This document shows, piece by piece, positions 16,494-25,807 of a stretch of 64,000 bases of DNA. Below the pieces are notes generated by a model. It did not search any database, was not told where the DNA came from, and saw only the letters and a list, made by a program, of their open reading frames with translations. Source of the DNA: Bacteroidales bacterium (GTDB lineage: Bacteria > Bacteroidota > Bacteroidia > Bacteroidales > UBA932); assembly GCA_017620335.1 (NCBI GenBank), contig JAFZQO010000007.1:101544-165543 (forward strand), written 5' to 3'. Position 1 is the first letter of the stretch; every line of letters begins with the position of its first letter. The position numbers and the translations under genes were made by a program.

Positions 16494-17996
16494 TTATTCT
16501 GATTGTTTCTTTATCTGGGTGACCAGGTAGTCGAATCCCAGCAGCTCCGAGCAGGCCAGGATGGCTCCGATGGTCACTCCGAGTATGCCGTGGGAGTTGA
16601 TGTTCTGCCCGGCGAGGAAAAGGTTCCTGACCTTCGTCCTCTGTGACACCGTGGTCTGGCTGAGCCGGGCCTTGTCGTGGACGATCCCGTACATCGAGCC
16701 CTCGATGGTGCCGGTATAGTCCCTGTAGGTGAGGGGAGTGGACGTCCATGAGTCCTCGATGGCGTCCAGGGTGCCGGGGAATTCCGATTCCAGGCGTGCG
16801 AGGAGTTTCTCCCTGCAGCGCTCCTTGAACTCCCTGTAGGCCTCCCCGCGGTGCCCCACGGTGGTATCGGCCCACTGTTCGACGTCCGCCCAGTTCATGT
16901 ACGCGAAGATGATGGCGTGGGTCGCGAACCTCTGGTCCTTCCCGCTGCACTGATGCATGTAGAGGAAGCTTTTCGGCCAGTCTTCAGCCGTGTAGTCTGA
17001 GCACCCCCACACGTCGCCGCGGTAGTGATAGAAGTTGGAGTTCAGGTACGGCACGCGTCCGGGCTTGAACTTGATGTAAACCGAGAAGTTCGAAGTCGTC
17101 TGCCTGAGGGAACGTATGCGGTCCTTGTACACCTTCCTGAATACGTGGGGCTCAACCAGGTCGAGGACCAGCTGCGGATGGATGTCCGAAATGATCCAGT
17201 CGCATTCCACCCTGCCCATGCCTTTCACATTGACCGCGCCGGCCACGTAATCCCTGGTCTCGATGGAGAGCACCTCGCTCCCGGTGAAGATCTCTCCTCC
17301 GAACGACCTTATCCTGTCACACAGCAGCGCCGCGATCCTGTCGCTGCCGCCTACGATGCGGTAGGCCCCCTTGTTGTAGAAGTCCCAGATGAGGGCGTGG
17401 ATGTACAGGGGGGTCACGTCTTTGACGCCGCCGTAAAGCGGGCTGATGCCGGTGAGGACGTTCCTGAGGCGCGGGTTGGCGGTGATGCCGTCTATCACCT
17501 CGCTGACGCTCTTCAACACGTGGTCCGGATTGAGGAGGGCGATGTTGTCGTGGGGGCCGAACGAGTACATCGGGGATGTCTCGGTCACGTGGGCGCACAT
17601 GCTGACATACTCCCTGATGTCCCCGACGTTCCCCGGGAACTGCGGGGAAAGGGTATCGATGAATCTTTCGTGCCCGGTCGCATAGCGGTAACGCTCTCCG
17701 TTGAAGGAGATCAGTTCGTACGCGTCCTCATCCATCTTGCTCAGCGGTAGATTGTCGACGATGCCGAGATACTTGAAGTACCTGTACAGCGCCTCTCCCT
17801 CTCCCATGCTTCCGATATAATGCATGCCCGTCTCGAAGCGGACTCCTCCGCGGGAGAACGACTGCAGGCAGCCGCCGGGGACGGAGTGCTTCTCGAACAC
17901 GGCGACCTTCATCCCGTTCTTTGACAGGATGTAGGCGCTCACGAGCCCTCCGAGGCCGCTGCCTATTATTACGGCATTATATCTTGATTCACTCAT
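16494..17996 (-). CDS. FAD-dependent oxidoreductase, phytoene desaturase/retinol saturase-like
   Basis: The 500-residue protein begins with the dinucleotide-binding motif IIGSGLGGL and FEKHSVPGGCLQSF, and ends with the second FAD motif LFLAGQNINSHGILG. This is the CrtI/CrtISO amine-oxidase-like fold. Similar genes are known in flexirubin and aryl-polyene clusters of Bacteroidota. It may oxidise or isomerise the conjugated chain or ring. It overlaps the exporter gene by 8 bases. Confidence 0.85.
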   Translation of the reverse strand: MSESRYNAVIIGSGLGGLVSAYILSKNGMKVAVFEKHSVPGGCLQSFSRGGVRFETGMHYIGSMGEGEALYRYFKYLGIVDNLPLSKMDEDAYELISFNGERYRYATGHERFIDTLSPQFPGNVGDIREYVSMCAHVTETSPMYSFGPHDNIALLNPDHVLKSVSEVIDGITANPRLRNVLTGISPLYGGVKDVTPLYIHALIWDFYNKGAYRIVGGSDRIAALLCDRIRSFGGEIFTGSEVLSIETRDYVAGAVNVKGMGRVECDWIISDIHPQLVLDLVEPHVFRKVYKDRIRSLRQTTSNFSVYIKFKPGRVPYLNSNFYHYRGDVWGCSDYTAEDWPKSFLYMHQCSGKDQRFATHAIIFAYMNWADVEQWADTTVGHRGEAYREFKERCREKLLARLESEFPGTLDAIEDSWTSTPLTYRDYTGTIEGSMYGIVHDKARLSQTTVSQRTKVRNLFLAGQNINSHGILGVTIGAILACSELLGFDYLVTQIKKQSE

Positions 17997-20900
17997 GGAC
18001 TATCGTATAATCTCCCTTTCCGTCGAAGATGACCTTCAAATCATATCTCTCCGCCGGTTCATCCTTACGAAGATAGCGCAAATTGTCGGGATTGCCAACG
18101 CAGTGCGAGGCGAGATCGTGCAGCATGGGGTCTTCCATGACGGCATCGACCTGCAGTCCCTTCCTCACAAGAGCGCACACGAGGGCGGGCTCGCCGAGGG
18201 AAGGATTCACGAAAAGCACCCTCCCGCCCTCGGGAAGGGACTCCGAGAGTTCGCGGTAATTGCCGTGGACCCTCATGGACCTCCTGACGGTCCTTCCGAT
18301 ATCCGCGCCCTTGTATATGTAATTGTGTATCACGTGGTTGGTGTAATAGTCAGCCGTCTCTGTCCGGGAGGCGATACGTTCGAGTTCAGCGATCATGAGG
18401 TGGCGGACGGCCTTCGAGCGCTCCCTGTCGGTCACTCCGAATGAAGTGTCTTCGGGGCGGATCCTGGGCAGGACCTTTACGGTGAGCCGGCCCTTGCGGA
18501 GGAGCAGGTCCTCCTTGGGCAGGACGTCGTGGAATCCGTGCAGCACGACGGGTATGATGTCCAGGCGGTATTTCTCCGCCAGGTAGAAGGCTCCCTTGTG
18601 GAAGCGTCCTATCCTGCCGTCCATGGTCCTCGTCCCTTCGGGGAAGACCAGGACGCTGTATCCGTCGGCTATCGACCTCTCTATCTTGCTGAGGTCGTCC
18701 GTCAGGACGTTCTCGATGGGGCAGAAGTCGGCGTATCTTATCAGTATGGCGTATAGCGGATTGTTCCAGACCCACTTGTTCGTCACGACGACGAGCTTCG
18801 GGGTGAGCATCAAAGTGGCCATCAGGTCGAGATGGGACTGATGGTTGGCCACGATGACGGCGGGTTTGTCGAAGGTCTCGTCGCACTCGACCGAATGCGT
18901 GGTCAGGAAGACGTTGTTGAAGACGAAGCGGCAGACCCCGGACAGGAAGCCATGGTACAGGGCCTTCCCTTTCTTCGAGCCGAAGGTGAGCGTGATGAGG
19001 AAGAAACCGGCGATGGTGATGAGCGCGGCCCCGACCAGGAAAACCAGGAAAGCGAGGACCGTGGCGCCGAAATTCACCAGCGTGAGGGGCTCCTTGCGGA
19101 CCTTTCCCTTCTTTCGGGTGAGGAACCTGTAGAGGAAGGGAGGGACCACGACCGCCATGATCACCACGCTGAACATTCCTATCATGATCACCTGGGCGAG
19201 GGACTTCATGGCGGGATGCCTGGCAAGGATTAGCGACCCTATGCCCACGAACATGATAAGGGCCGAGAGGATGATGGTCTTCTCGTAGGTCTTAAGCATT
19301 TTGCGCCCGTACGCATGCTCGTACATCACCCCTTCAGTGATGAAGATGGTATAGTCGTCACCCATGCCGAAGATGAAAGTGGCCAGGATGATGTTGACGA
19401 TGTTGAAATCGATCCCTGCGATGCCCATCACCCCGAGTATCCAGATCCAGCCGAGGACCAGCGGCAGGAACGCGATGCCCGCGAGCTCGATCCGTCCGAA
19501 CGAAATCGTCAGGAGCAGGAAGACTATGAACGCGCAGAAATATAGCACCGTGTCGAATTCCAGCGAGAGCGAGCCGACCATCTTCCCGGTCATCGAGCCG
19601 GAGTCGAAGACGACGGCGCGCGGGTCGCTTATGGTCTCCGATATCTCTTCAGTCAGGTTCCCGTCGGAGCCTATCGAGGTCAGGACTGCGCATCTGCCGT
19701 CGTCCACGATGAAATGCCCGGCCGCAACCTTGTCGGTCAGGGGAGCGAAATAGCCGGCCTCCTGCACGGCGTACTCCCTGTGGAGGTTTCCGATGAACGG
19801 GTCGAAGGCGCCGGGTGTGAAACCGGTTTCCGCTGCCGCCTCGGCGAGCATCGCCTCCAGCTCCGCCCCGTGCTCCGAGACGAAGGCGTCCCACTTCCGC
19901 AGCCTCTCCTCCTGTACGGCGCGGCTCGGGACGTAGTCCTGCAGGGAATTGACCGTGACCTCCCCGTAGAGTTTCTCCGGCAGCGATTCTATCTGCGGAC
20001 GCAGGGCCTCGTAGGCTTGAAGGGCCTCCTCGAGGTCGCTCCCCAGCGCAGCGATGTAGGTGACGTTGCGGTCTCCCTGCGCCAGCGAGAGCATCCTGTC
20101 CATGTTCTCCCTCTGGTGGGGAGTCATGTAGTTGATGTTGTGGAGGTCGCTGTCGAACCTGACCCTGTCGTCGAAGAAGCTCAGGACGATGGTGATGACC
20201 GCCACGGCCAGGAGGACATACTTGTTGCCGCCGAGGTTCAGGCGGCCCACGGTATCCCAGAGCCTGGCCTGTTCCGGCTGGGGCTCTGTCTCTTCCGGAT
20301 AGAAATGGGGAAGGAAGATGAGAGTGAAGAGTATGGTGCCCACGAGCAGGAGCGCCGAGAACAACCCAAGGTCATGCATCGCCGGCGAGGCGATGAACAG
20401 CAGGCTGAGGAAGGCGCCGACGGTGGTGATGTTTCCGGTGGTGAGGGGAAGCACGATGTCGTTCAGGGACTCGCGCGGGCTGTATCCCTGCCTTATGTGC
20501 GAGATGAAATGCAGCGGATAGTTAGCGGCTATGCCTATTATCACGGCACCCATCCCTATGACTATCAGGGAGATACTGCCCATCGCGAGGGAGGTCGCGC
20601 TCAGGGCCAGCAGGAACCCGTAGAGAATGGTGACGCCCACCATCAGTATGCCCTTGCCCTTGCGGAAGAAGGACACGAGCAGCAGTGCTATCAGCGCTAT
20701 GGCTATGACGATGGACAGCAGGCTGTCCTTCTTTATCTGCGAGGAATTGGTGTAGGCGATATAGACGGAACCCAGGGGATCGGCCGTGACCGCCCCGCCC
20801 ATGGACGCCTCCGTCCTGGAGACGGCCTCGTCCAGCGCCTTGATGAACCTCCCGGCCTTGTACGTGTCGCTGGCCCCGAAGGCGAGGTCGAGCGTCACGA

Positions 20901-21528
20901 GGGCCGAACCGTCCGAGGTGAAGACGTAGTCGTCCTCGGTGTGGAAACTGTCGTTGGCATTGAAGCTCTCGAGCCGTCTCAGCCTGGGACCGGACAGCAG
21001 CAGAGGATCCTTCGTCACGACGCTCCGCAGAGGGCCTCCGACCGGGGAAGTGACCACCGCCCGTGTGGCGCCCAGCCGCTCCGTCAGCGACCCGGACGCG
21101 AGCAGCGAGTCGAGGATCCCGTAGTCGTCGTCAGTCAGGTAATAGGGGAGATTGTCCGCGATGAACCCGGTGACGCCGTCGATGTCGTCCCCTTCGATGC
21201 GTGCCGTCACGGAGGCGATGTACTCCTCCGGGACGCAGGAGAGGATGGCCGCCTCGAGGGTGTCGACGGCATCCATCAGGAGGTCCCTGTCGGCGTCCCC
21301 CGAGGGGGACAGCGTGAGGACCACCTTGTTGGCGTCCCCGATGTGCGAGAAGGCCCAGCTGATGTCCCGGTTCTCCTTGTCAGCCGGGAGGAAATCCGCG
21401 ACGTCCTCCTTGAAGTCCACCCTCAGGGCTCCGGCGACACACAGAAGGACCGACAGGAGCAGGATGCCCCACATCGCCTTGCGGTGCTTCTCGAACCAAT
21501 CGTATATCGCCAGGAACAGTTTGACCAT
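17989..21528 (-). CDS. MMPL/RND-type exporter fused to a PlsC acyltransferase and a degenerate Rossmann tail
   Basis: This 1179-residue protein has three parts. Residues 1 to about 840 form an MMPL permease with a first membrane helix (17-40), two large soluble loops and two clusters of membrane helices. Residues about 870-1080 form a PlsC acyltransferase with NHQSHLD (895-901) and FPEGTR (962-967). The last 90 residues look like a Rossmann methyltransferase core that has lost the glycine-rich SAM loop (LFVNPSLGEPALVCALV). MMPL exporters and acyltransferases are separate genes in E. coli-type aryl-polyene loci. The ATG at 21526-21528 gives the family N-terminus. Confidence 0.88.
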   Translation of the reverse strand: MVKLFLAIYDWFEKHRKAMWGILLLSVLLCVAGALRVDFKEDVADFLPADKENRDISWAFSHIGDANKVVLTLSPSGDADRDLLMDAVDTLEAAILSCVPEEYIASVTARIEGDDIDGVTGFIADNLPYYLTDDDYGILDSLLASGSLTERLGATRAVVTSPVGGPLRSVVTKDPLLLSGPRLRRLESFNANDSFHTEDDYVFTSDGSALVTLDLAFGASDTYKAGRFIKALDEAVSRTEASMGGAVTADPLGSVYIAYTNSSQIKKDSLLSIVIAIALIALLLVSFFRKGKGILMVGVTILYGFLLALSATSLAMGSISLIVIGMGAVIIGIAANYPLHFISHIRQGYSPRESLNDIVLPLTTGNITTVGAFLSLLFIASPAMHDLGLFSALLLVGTILFTLIFLPHFYPEETEPQPEQARLWDTVGRLNLGGNKYVLLAVAVITIVLSFFDDRVRFDSDLHNINYMTPHQRENMDRMLSLAQGDRNVTYIAALGSDLEEALQAYEALRPQIESLPEKLYGEVTVNSLQDYVPSRAVQEERLRKWDAFVSEHGAELEAMLAEAAAETGFTPGAFDPFIGNLHREYAVQEAGYFAPLTDKVAAGHFIVDDGRCAVLTSIGSDGNLTEEISETISDPRAVVFDSGSMTGKMVGSLSLEFDTVLYFCAFIVFLLLTISFGRIELAGIAFLPLVLGWIWILGVMGIAGIDFNIVNIILATFIFGMGDDYTIFITEGVMYEHAYGRKMLKTYEKTIILSALIMFVGIGSLILARHPAMKSLAQVIMIGMFSVVIMAVVVPPFLYRFLTRKKGKVRKEPLTLVNFGATVLAFLVFLVGAALITIAGFFLITLTFGSKKGKALYHGFLSGVCRFVFNNVFLTTHSVECDETFDKPAVIVANHQSHLDLMATLMLTPKLVVVTNKWVWNNPLYAILIRYADFCPIENVLTDDLSKIERSIADGYSVLVFPEGTRTMDGRIGRFHKGAFYLAEKYRLDIIPVVLHGFHDVLPKEDLLLRKGRLTVKVLPRIRPEDTSFGVTDRERSKAVRHLMIAELERIASRTETADYYTNHVIHNYIYKGADIGRTVRRSMRVHGNYRELSESLPEGGRVLFVNPSLGEPALVCALVRKGLQVDAVMEDPMLHDLASHCVGNPDNLRYLRKDEPAERYDLKVIFDGKGDYTIVHE

Positions 21529-21536
21529 AAATCCTT

Positions 21537-22259
21537 CTATCTGAAAAGTTTGTGTAGCAGGATGGACGGCCAGCCATAGAAAATGGCGGCTATGGTCAGG
21601 AAGGTGTTGAGGAGCGAGATCCTCGCGAAATCGCGGCCTTTGCGGAAGTGCGAGACGCGCTCCTCTTCGGGAGCGTAATAGACCTTGACCGGCACGGGAG
21701 CGATGCGTATGCCCTTCCACGCGGAGCGGACGAGCATCTCCAACTCGGCCTCGTAGCGCCTGGTCACTGGCATGACGCACCTGTCAAGGGGATAGGCGCG
21801 GAAGCCCGTCTGTGTGTCCGGAAGCCTGCGGAGGGTTTGGACGGTGAACCAGAAGTTGGAGAACCTGTTGGCGAAGGTGTTGCCGGAAGGCATGTTCTCG
21901 GCGGTGAGGTTCCTGCTGCCTACGAACAGCTCCCCGCCGCCCTTCTCGATGGCGTCGAGGAACACCGGGATGTCGTCGGCGAAATGCTGCCCGTCGGAAT
22001 CCATGGTTATCGCGTAGTCGAAGCCGCGCTCCTTCGCCCGGCCGAGGCCGGTCCGGAGCGCGTACCCCTTGCCCCGGTTGGGGGAGTACCCGATGAAGTC
22101 TATGTCGTCTCCGAAGCGGAGTATTTCGGCGCGCGTCGCGTCGTCAGCCCCGTCGCTGACGACGATCACGTCCCTGCAGTATGCAAGGGCCGAGGCGATC
22201 ACCGCCGCGACCGTGCCGCTGTTGTCGTATGTGGGGATGACGACGCAGACCTTCTTCAT
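21537..22259 (-). CDS. Family 2 glycosyltransferase
   Basis: The 240-residue protein is a GT-A fold enzyme related to dolichyl-phosphate mannosyltransferases: VVIPTYDNSGTV, VVSDGADD, the metal-binding DSDGQHFADD and an RYEAELEML region, with a hydrophobic C-terminal segment. In aryl-polyene loci (ApeG-type position) it may attach a sugar to the membrane-bound product. The ATG at 22257-22259 overlaps the stop of the dehydratase gene (ATGA). Confidence 0.85.
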   Translation of the reverse strand: MKKVCVVIPTYDNSGTVAAVIASALAYCRDVIVVSDGADDATRAEILRFGDDIDFIGYSPNRGKGYALRTGLGRAKERGFDYAITMDSDGQHFADDIPVFLDAIEKGGGELFVGSRNLTAENMPSGNTFANRFSNFWFTVQTLRRLPDTQTGFRAYPLDRCVMPVTRRYEAELEMLVRSAWKGIRIAPVPVKVYYAPEEERVSHFRKGRDFARISLLNTFLTIAAIFYGWPSILLHKLFR

Positions 22260-22630
22260 CACTCTTCCGTCTTGAACGTGAACGATGTCTTGGTAAAGAC
22301 GGTGTCGCCGGCGCATATTACCGCGTTGCACTTGAAAATCCCCGGGACTTCCGTCCCGGAAACCGTCTCCTCGACGGTGATGTCGGGATCGGTTTCGGGG
22401 CTTATCACCCGGAGGTACTTGATGTTCCTCACTTCCAGGATCGACACCCCGCTTCCGACGGCGCGTCCGGCAAGCTGGCGGAGTATCTCCAGCTGGCAGG
22501 CGCCGGGAGTGATGGGGGTGCCGGGGAAGTGCACCTGATATATCCGGTGCGATGCGTCGAGCGTCAGCCCGAAGGTATAGCGCCCTTCGGAAATGATTTC
22601 ACTGTTTATCCTGTAAAGGTCCCGGAACAT
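22259..22630 (-). CDS. Hotdog-fold 3-hydroxyacyl-ACP dehydratase (ApeI/FabZ-like)
   Basis: The 123-residue protein has the FabZ-type motif HFPGTPITPGACQLE with the catalytic histidine. It would dehydrate 3-hydroxyacyl-ACP to the trans-2-enoyl form in each polyene elongation cycle. The length is close to ApeI-type dehydratases. It lies 4 bases behind the LolA-like gene. A second dehydratase is encoded at 28182-28619, as in aryl-polyene systems where two hotdog subunits act together. Confidence 0.82.
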   Translation of the reverse strand: MFRDLYRINSEIISEGRYTFGLTLDASHRIYQVHFPGTPITPGACQLEILRQLAGRAVGSGVSILEVRNIKYLRVISPETDPDITVEETVSGTEVPGIFKCNAVICAGDTVFTKTSFTFKTEE

Positions 22631-22634
22631 CGTC

Positions 22635-23225
22635 TCAATTGGTTTTCTGGTTGGAGAAAGTGATCTTGGTGGAGCTCCCGTCGGCTTCTTTCAGGTGTAC
22701 GCCGGAGACCAGGCCGGTCTTGGCGGAGAAACTCATGACTATCTCGCTGAAAAGCCTCTTCAGCTGCCTCTTTTCGGGTATCAGGCTGACGACGGTCTCG
22801 GGCTCGTACTGCGTCACCCTGACCTGGAACTGCCCGTCACGGGCAAGCTCCCCGCCGTTCATTATCCCGAGAAGCAGCTCCCTGAGCTGGCCTAGGTAGG
22901 GACTGTCGGAAAAGCCCAGGTTCTGCACCTGGCCGTTGCGGGTTATTACCACGGCGTCCTTGGTGAAAGCTATCTGGTAAGCTGAAGGGGAGTTGTAGCG
23001 CCAGAGTATCCTGCCGTCTCTGTTATATTGCATGACGCCCCTGGAGACGTCCGGCTCGCTCAGGATGGCGACCTCGCGCACCTGCTCGAAGTCGCAGGAG
23101 AACGATTCTATCGCTGCAGAAGCCGCGACTATGCGCCTTAGGGCCTCGTCCTGCCGCGGGCCGTCCTGTGCCGCGGCGAGGCAGGGGATCAGGAGGACTG
23201 CTATGTATAGGATGATCCGTCTCAT
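22635..23225 (-). CDS. LolA-like outer-membrane lipoprotein carrier protein
   Basis: The 196-residue periplasmic protein has a signal peptide (cleavage near LAAA-QD) and the LolA/LppX fold features FSCDFEQVREVA, GVMQYNRDGRILWRY and LIPEKRQLKRLFSEI. In aryl-polyene clusters a LolA-like protein probably ferries the product from the inner to the outer membrane together with the MMPL exporter. The ATG at 23223-23225 gives the natural signal peptide; the upstream DMT-type gene ends 4 bases before it. Confidence 0.85.
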   Translation of the reverse strand: MRRIILYIAVLLIPCLAAAQDGPRQDEALRRIVAASAAIESFSCDFEQVREVAILSEPDVSRGVMQYNRDGRILWRYNSPSAYQIAFTKDAVVITRNGQVQNLGFSDSPYLGQLRELLLGIMNGGELARDGQFQVRVTQYEPETVVSLIPEKRQLKRLFSEIVMSFSAKTGLVSGVHLKEADGSSTKITFSNQKTN

Positions 23226-23229
23226 GGCT

Positions 23230-23589
23230 TTATTTTCTGGTAAGAAGGAACGCTCCGGCAATCACCAGCGCCACGCCTATCCACTTGTCGAAATGGACCG
23301 GCTCGTGGAAGACGATCATGGCCGCGATGAGCCCGAAGACGTATGCGAAACTGGTGAGGGGGTAGGATGCGCTGAAAGGGAAGTTCTTCAGGATGTACAT
23401 CCAGAGTATGGTAGCCGCGCCGAAGAACAGGCCGGTGAAGATGAACCAGTAGTCAAGCAGGTAAAGCTTGAGCACGCTCCATTCCCACTTGAACGACGGG
23501 ACCTTCAGCATGGCGAGCTTCAGCGACACGTTCCCGCACGCGAGAAGGAAGCTCTGGAGGAGCGACAGGAGGAGTAGATTCCAGTTCAT
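23230..23589 (-). CDS. Small four-helix membrane protein, EamA/SMR-like
   Basis: The 119-residue protein has four hydrophobic helices and resembles half of a drug/metabolite transporter (LACGNVSLKLAML, ASYPLTSFAYVFGLI, EPVHFDKWIGVALVIAGAFLL). Small SMR-like proteins work as dimers; ArnE/F-type relatives flip lipid-linked sugars, which would fit the adjacent glycosyltransferase. That link is inference. The ATG overlaps the upstream ketosynthase-like stop as ATGA. Confidence 0.75.
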   Translation of the reverse strand: MNWNLLLLSLLQSFLLACGNVSLKLAMLKVPSFKWEWSVLKLYLLDYWFIFTGLFFGAATILWMYILKNFPFSASYPLTSFAYVFGLIAAMIVFHEPVHFDKWIGVALVIAGAFLLTRK

Positions 23590-24596
23590 TTCCCTAAAAG
23601 TATAAACGACCAGTCCTTGGACTTGAATGAGTTGATGCACAGTATGGTGTCGCAGCCGCCGGACGGCTTCCCACCATATAAGAACGTTTCCGGGACGGTC
23701 CCGTTAAAGAGGATGAGGCTGCCGAGCAGGAGTCCGTAAGCCGGGGCGGTGAAGGACTCTCCGAAGACGTGCTTGTAGCGGCACTCCGCCACCCCCTCCG
23801 GGAAGAGCCCGGCGAGGAGGCTGTCGTAGCTGCCGTCGTATCTCGTGTCGCCGTTGCGTCCGGTGACGGCAAGGCCGATCCCGGACGGCTCCAGGCCGTT
23901 CTTCACGAGGAAGCGCAGCGCCCTTTGCAGCACCTGCCCGATGTCGGATGAATGGAAGAGGTCCACGTCCAGAAGCCTGCAGAGGCTGTCCGGCGTCCTT
24001 TCATTGCCGATCACGAACGAGACCGAGCACTCTCCGTGCGGGGCCTGCCAGTAATCGACTTTCTCGAAAAGCTTGAAGTATGTCGGCGTCATCTCGTCGT
24101 GAGCGCCGACCAGGGCGTTGCCGATTTGCCCGGTCTCAAGCATCATCACCGCATCCATCAGCGCGCTCTCGAACGAGATGCCGAGATGGGCGAAGGTGCT
24201 GTTGTAGCCGTTGCACTTCAGGAAGGTCGCGACCTGCGACGCAATGGTATTGTGCGTGGAGTTGATGAACAGCGTGGGCTGCATGCAGGTCTCGCCGTTC
24301 TCTATCATCGACGTCAGGAACTTCTCCGTGTTCTCGATGCAGCCCAGTCCGGTACCGCAGATGATGGCGTCGGGGTTTGCGATCCCGGTCTTGCCCAGGG
24401 CGGTAACGGTCGTGGCGACGGCCCTCTTGAGCAGCGGTCCCATGCGCCTCGCGGCCCCGGGGGACACGAACTGCCTGTAGTCGGCCTCCACCGCCCGGCA
24501 GTACTTCTGCGTACACTCGACCGCATGGGCGAAGAAGGAATCGTCCAAAGGGTTCTGCGTGGAAATCTGCGCCGCTGAGTTGATGAAGATGGACAT
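23586..24596 (-). CDS. Beta-ketoacyl synthase-like chain-length factor
   Basis: The 336-residue protein has the thiolase-fold hallmarks ICGTGLGCIENTEKF and INSTHNTIASQVA of the ketoacyl-synt_2 type, but the nucleophile position (TFAHLGISFES) has no cysteine. It therefore looks like a KS-beta/chain-length factor that pairs with one of the active ketosynthases in the operon. Its neighbour upstream, at 24603, is an active-site-complete synthase separated by 6 bases, the usual partner arrangement. Confidence 0.78.
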   Translation of the reverse strand: MSIFINSAAQISTQNPLDDSFFAHAVECTQKYCRAVEADYRQFVSPGAARRMGPLLKRAVATTVTALGKTGIANPDAIICGTGLGCIENTEKFLTSMIENGETCMQPTLFINSTHNTIASQVATFLKCNGYNSTFAHLGISFESALMDAVMMLETGQIGNALVGAHDEMTPTYFKLFEKVDYWQAPHGECSVSFVIGNERTPDSLCRLLDVDLFHSSDIGQVLQRALRFLVKNGLEPSGIGLAVTGRNGDTRYDGSYDSLLAGLFPEGVAECRYKHVFGESFTAPAYGLLLGSLILFNGTVPETFLYGGKPSGGCDTILCINSFKSKDWSFILLGK

Positions 24597-24602
24597 GGCC
24601 TG

Positions 24603-25805
24603 CTACTCTGCTTTTGAAAAGATGACCGAGGAATCGTTCCCGCCGAAGCCGAACGAGTTGGAGAGGACGTTGCGGAGCTCCTTCCTGCAGGGCTCCGATA
24701 CTGGGGAGAAGGACAGGCCTTCTATCCGCTTCCTGAAATTGAGGTTGACGGGACAGAAACTGTTCCTGAGGGCGAGGATCGAGATCACCGCCTCGATACC
24801 GCCCGAGGCGCTCGTGGTGTGGCCGGTGTAGCACTTGGTGGAGGATACCGGCGGCATCTTCCCGACTCCGAACACGCGCTCGAGGGCCACTCCCTCGCTC
24901 TGGTCGTTGTTCGGCGTGCCGGTGCCGTGGGCATTGACGTAGTCGATGTCCTCCGGCGCCAGGCCGCTGTCAGCCAGGGCCTTGCACATTGAAAGGTATG
25001 CACCCTGGCCGTCGGAAGAGGACGCTGTCTGGTGGAACGCGTCACAGGCGTTGCCGTAGCCCTTGAGCTCGCACAGGGGACTGATACCGTTCTCTCTGAC
25101 GGAGTCTTCCGACTCCAGGACAAGGTATCCCGCCCCCTCGCCGAGGTTGAGGCCGGCGCGCGATTCGTCGAACGGGCGGCACTGTTCGTGGTCGAGGATG
25201 AGGAGCGAGTTGAAGCCGTTGAGGTGGAACTTCGTCAGGCATTCGCTCCCTCCGACCACCACGGCGTCGTACCTTCCCGTACGGATGAGGTTCGCGCCGA
25301 ACATGATGGCGTTCGCAGCGGACGAGCATGCCGTCGAGATGGTGGTGGTCATGTCGAACAGGGGGAAGCACTCAATAGCGAATTCCGTGGTGGTGCCGCA
25401 GTCCTGCGTCTTGATGAAACCGGTGTCGCAGTCACCCTTCAGGGACTCCTCGTAAAGGGCTTCGCTCTTGTCCATTCCGCCGACGGTGGTGCCGGAAACG
25501 AGCGCGATATGGGAGCCGTGCCGTCTGTCGAGGCCGGCCTCGCGGACAGCCTCCCTGACGGCCAGGGCCCCGAGCAGCGCTGTGCGGGTGTACCTCTCGT
25601 CATAACCTATGCCGATGGCCTCGCAGAGCTCCTCGTTGCTCATCTGCACCTCGCCCACGGGGAGGTCGTCGTGCACCGAGCCGAGGTACTTCATCTTCCC
25701 GATGCCGCTCCTCTGCTCCAGCAGTGCACGGAGATGCTCCTCCACCCCGTTTCCGAGGGCGGAGACGACTCCCATGCCGGTGACGTATATCCTTCTCCTG
25801 TCCAC
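24603..25805 (-). CDS. Beta-ketoacyl-ACP synthase (FabF-like)
   Basis: The 400-residue protein has the complete Cys-His-His triad: Cys160 in STACSSAANA, His in NAHGTGTPNND and His in CYTGHTTSASGG. It elongates the polyene chain on ACP. The N-terminus MDRRRIYVTGMGVVSALGNG is canonical but the initiation codon is GTG (complement 25803-25805); no ATG gives the family start. It lies 2 bases after the KS-like/ACP fusion gene. Confidence 0.88.
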   Translation of the reverse strand: MDRRRIYVTGMGVVSALGNGVEEHLRALLEQRSGIGKMKYLGSVHDDLPVGEVQMSNEELCEAIGIGYDERYTRTALLGALAVREAVREAGLDRRHGSHIALVSGTTVGGMDKSEALYEESLKGDCDTGFIKTQDCGTTTEFAIECFPLFDMTTTISTACSSAANAIMFGANLIRTGRYDAVVVGGSECLTKFHLNGFNSLLILDHEQCRPFDESRAGLNLGEGAGYLVLESEDSVRENGISPLCELKGYGNACDAFHQTASSSDGQGAYLSMCKALADSGLAPEDIDYVNAHGTGTPNNDQSEGVALERVFGVGKMPPVSSTKCYTGHTTSASGGIEAVISILALRNSFCPVNLNFRKRIEGLSFSPVSEPCRKELRNVLSNSFGFGGNDSSVIFSKAE

Positions 25806-25807
25806 CC

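Noticed and set aside
19714-21579. 621-codon plus-strand ORF
   Set aside because: Shadow of the MMPL-acyltransferase fusion gene; low-complexity Arg/Gly/Val-rich translation typical of antisense frames.
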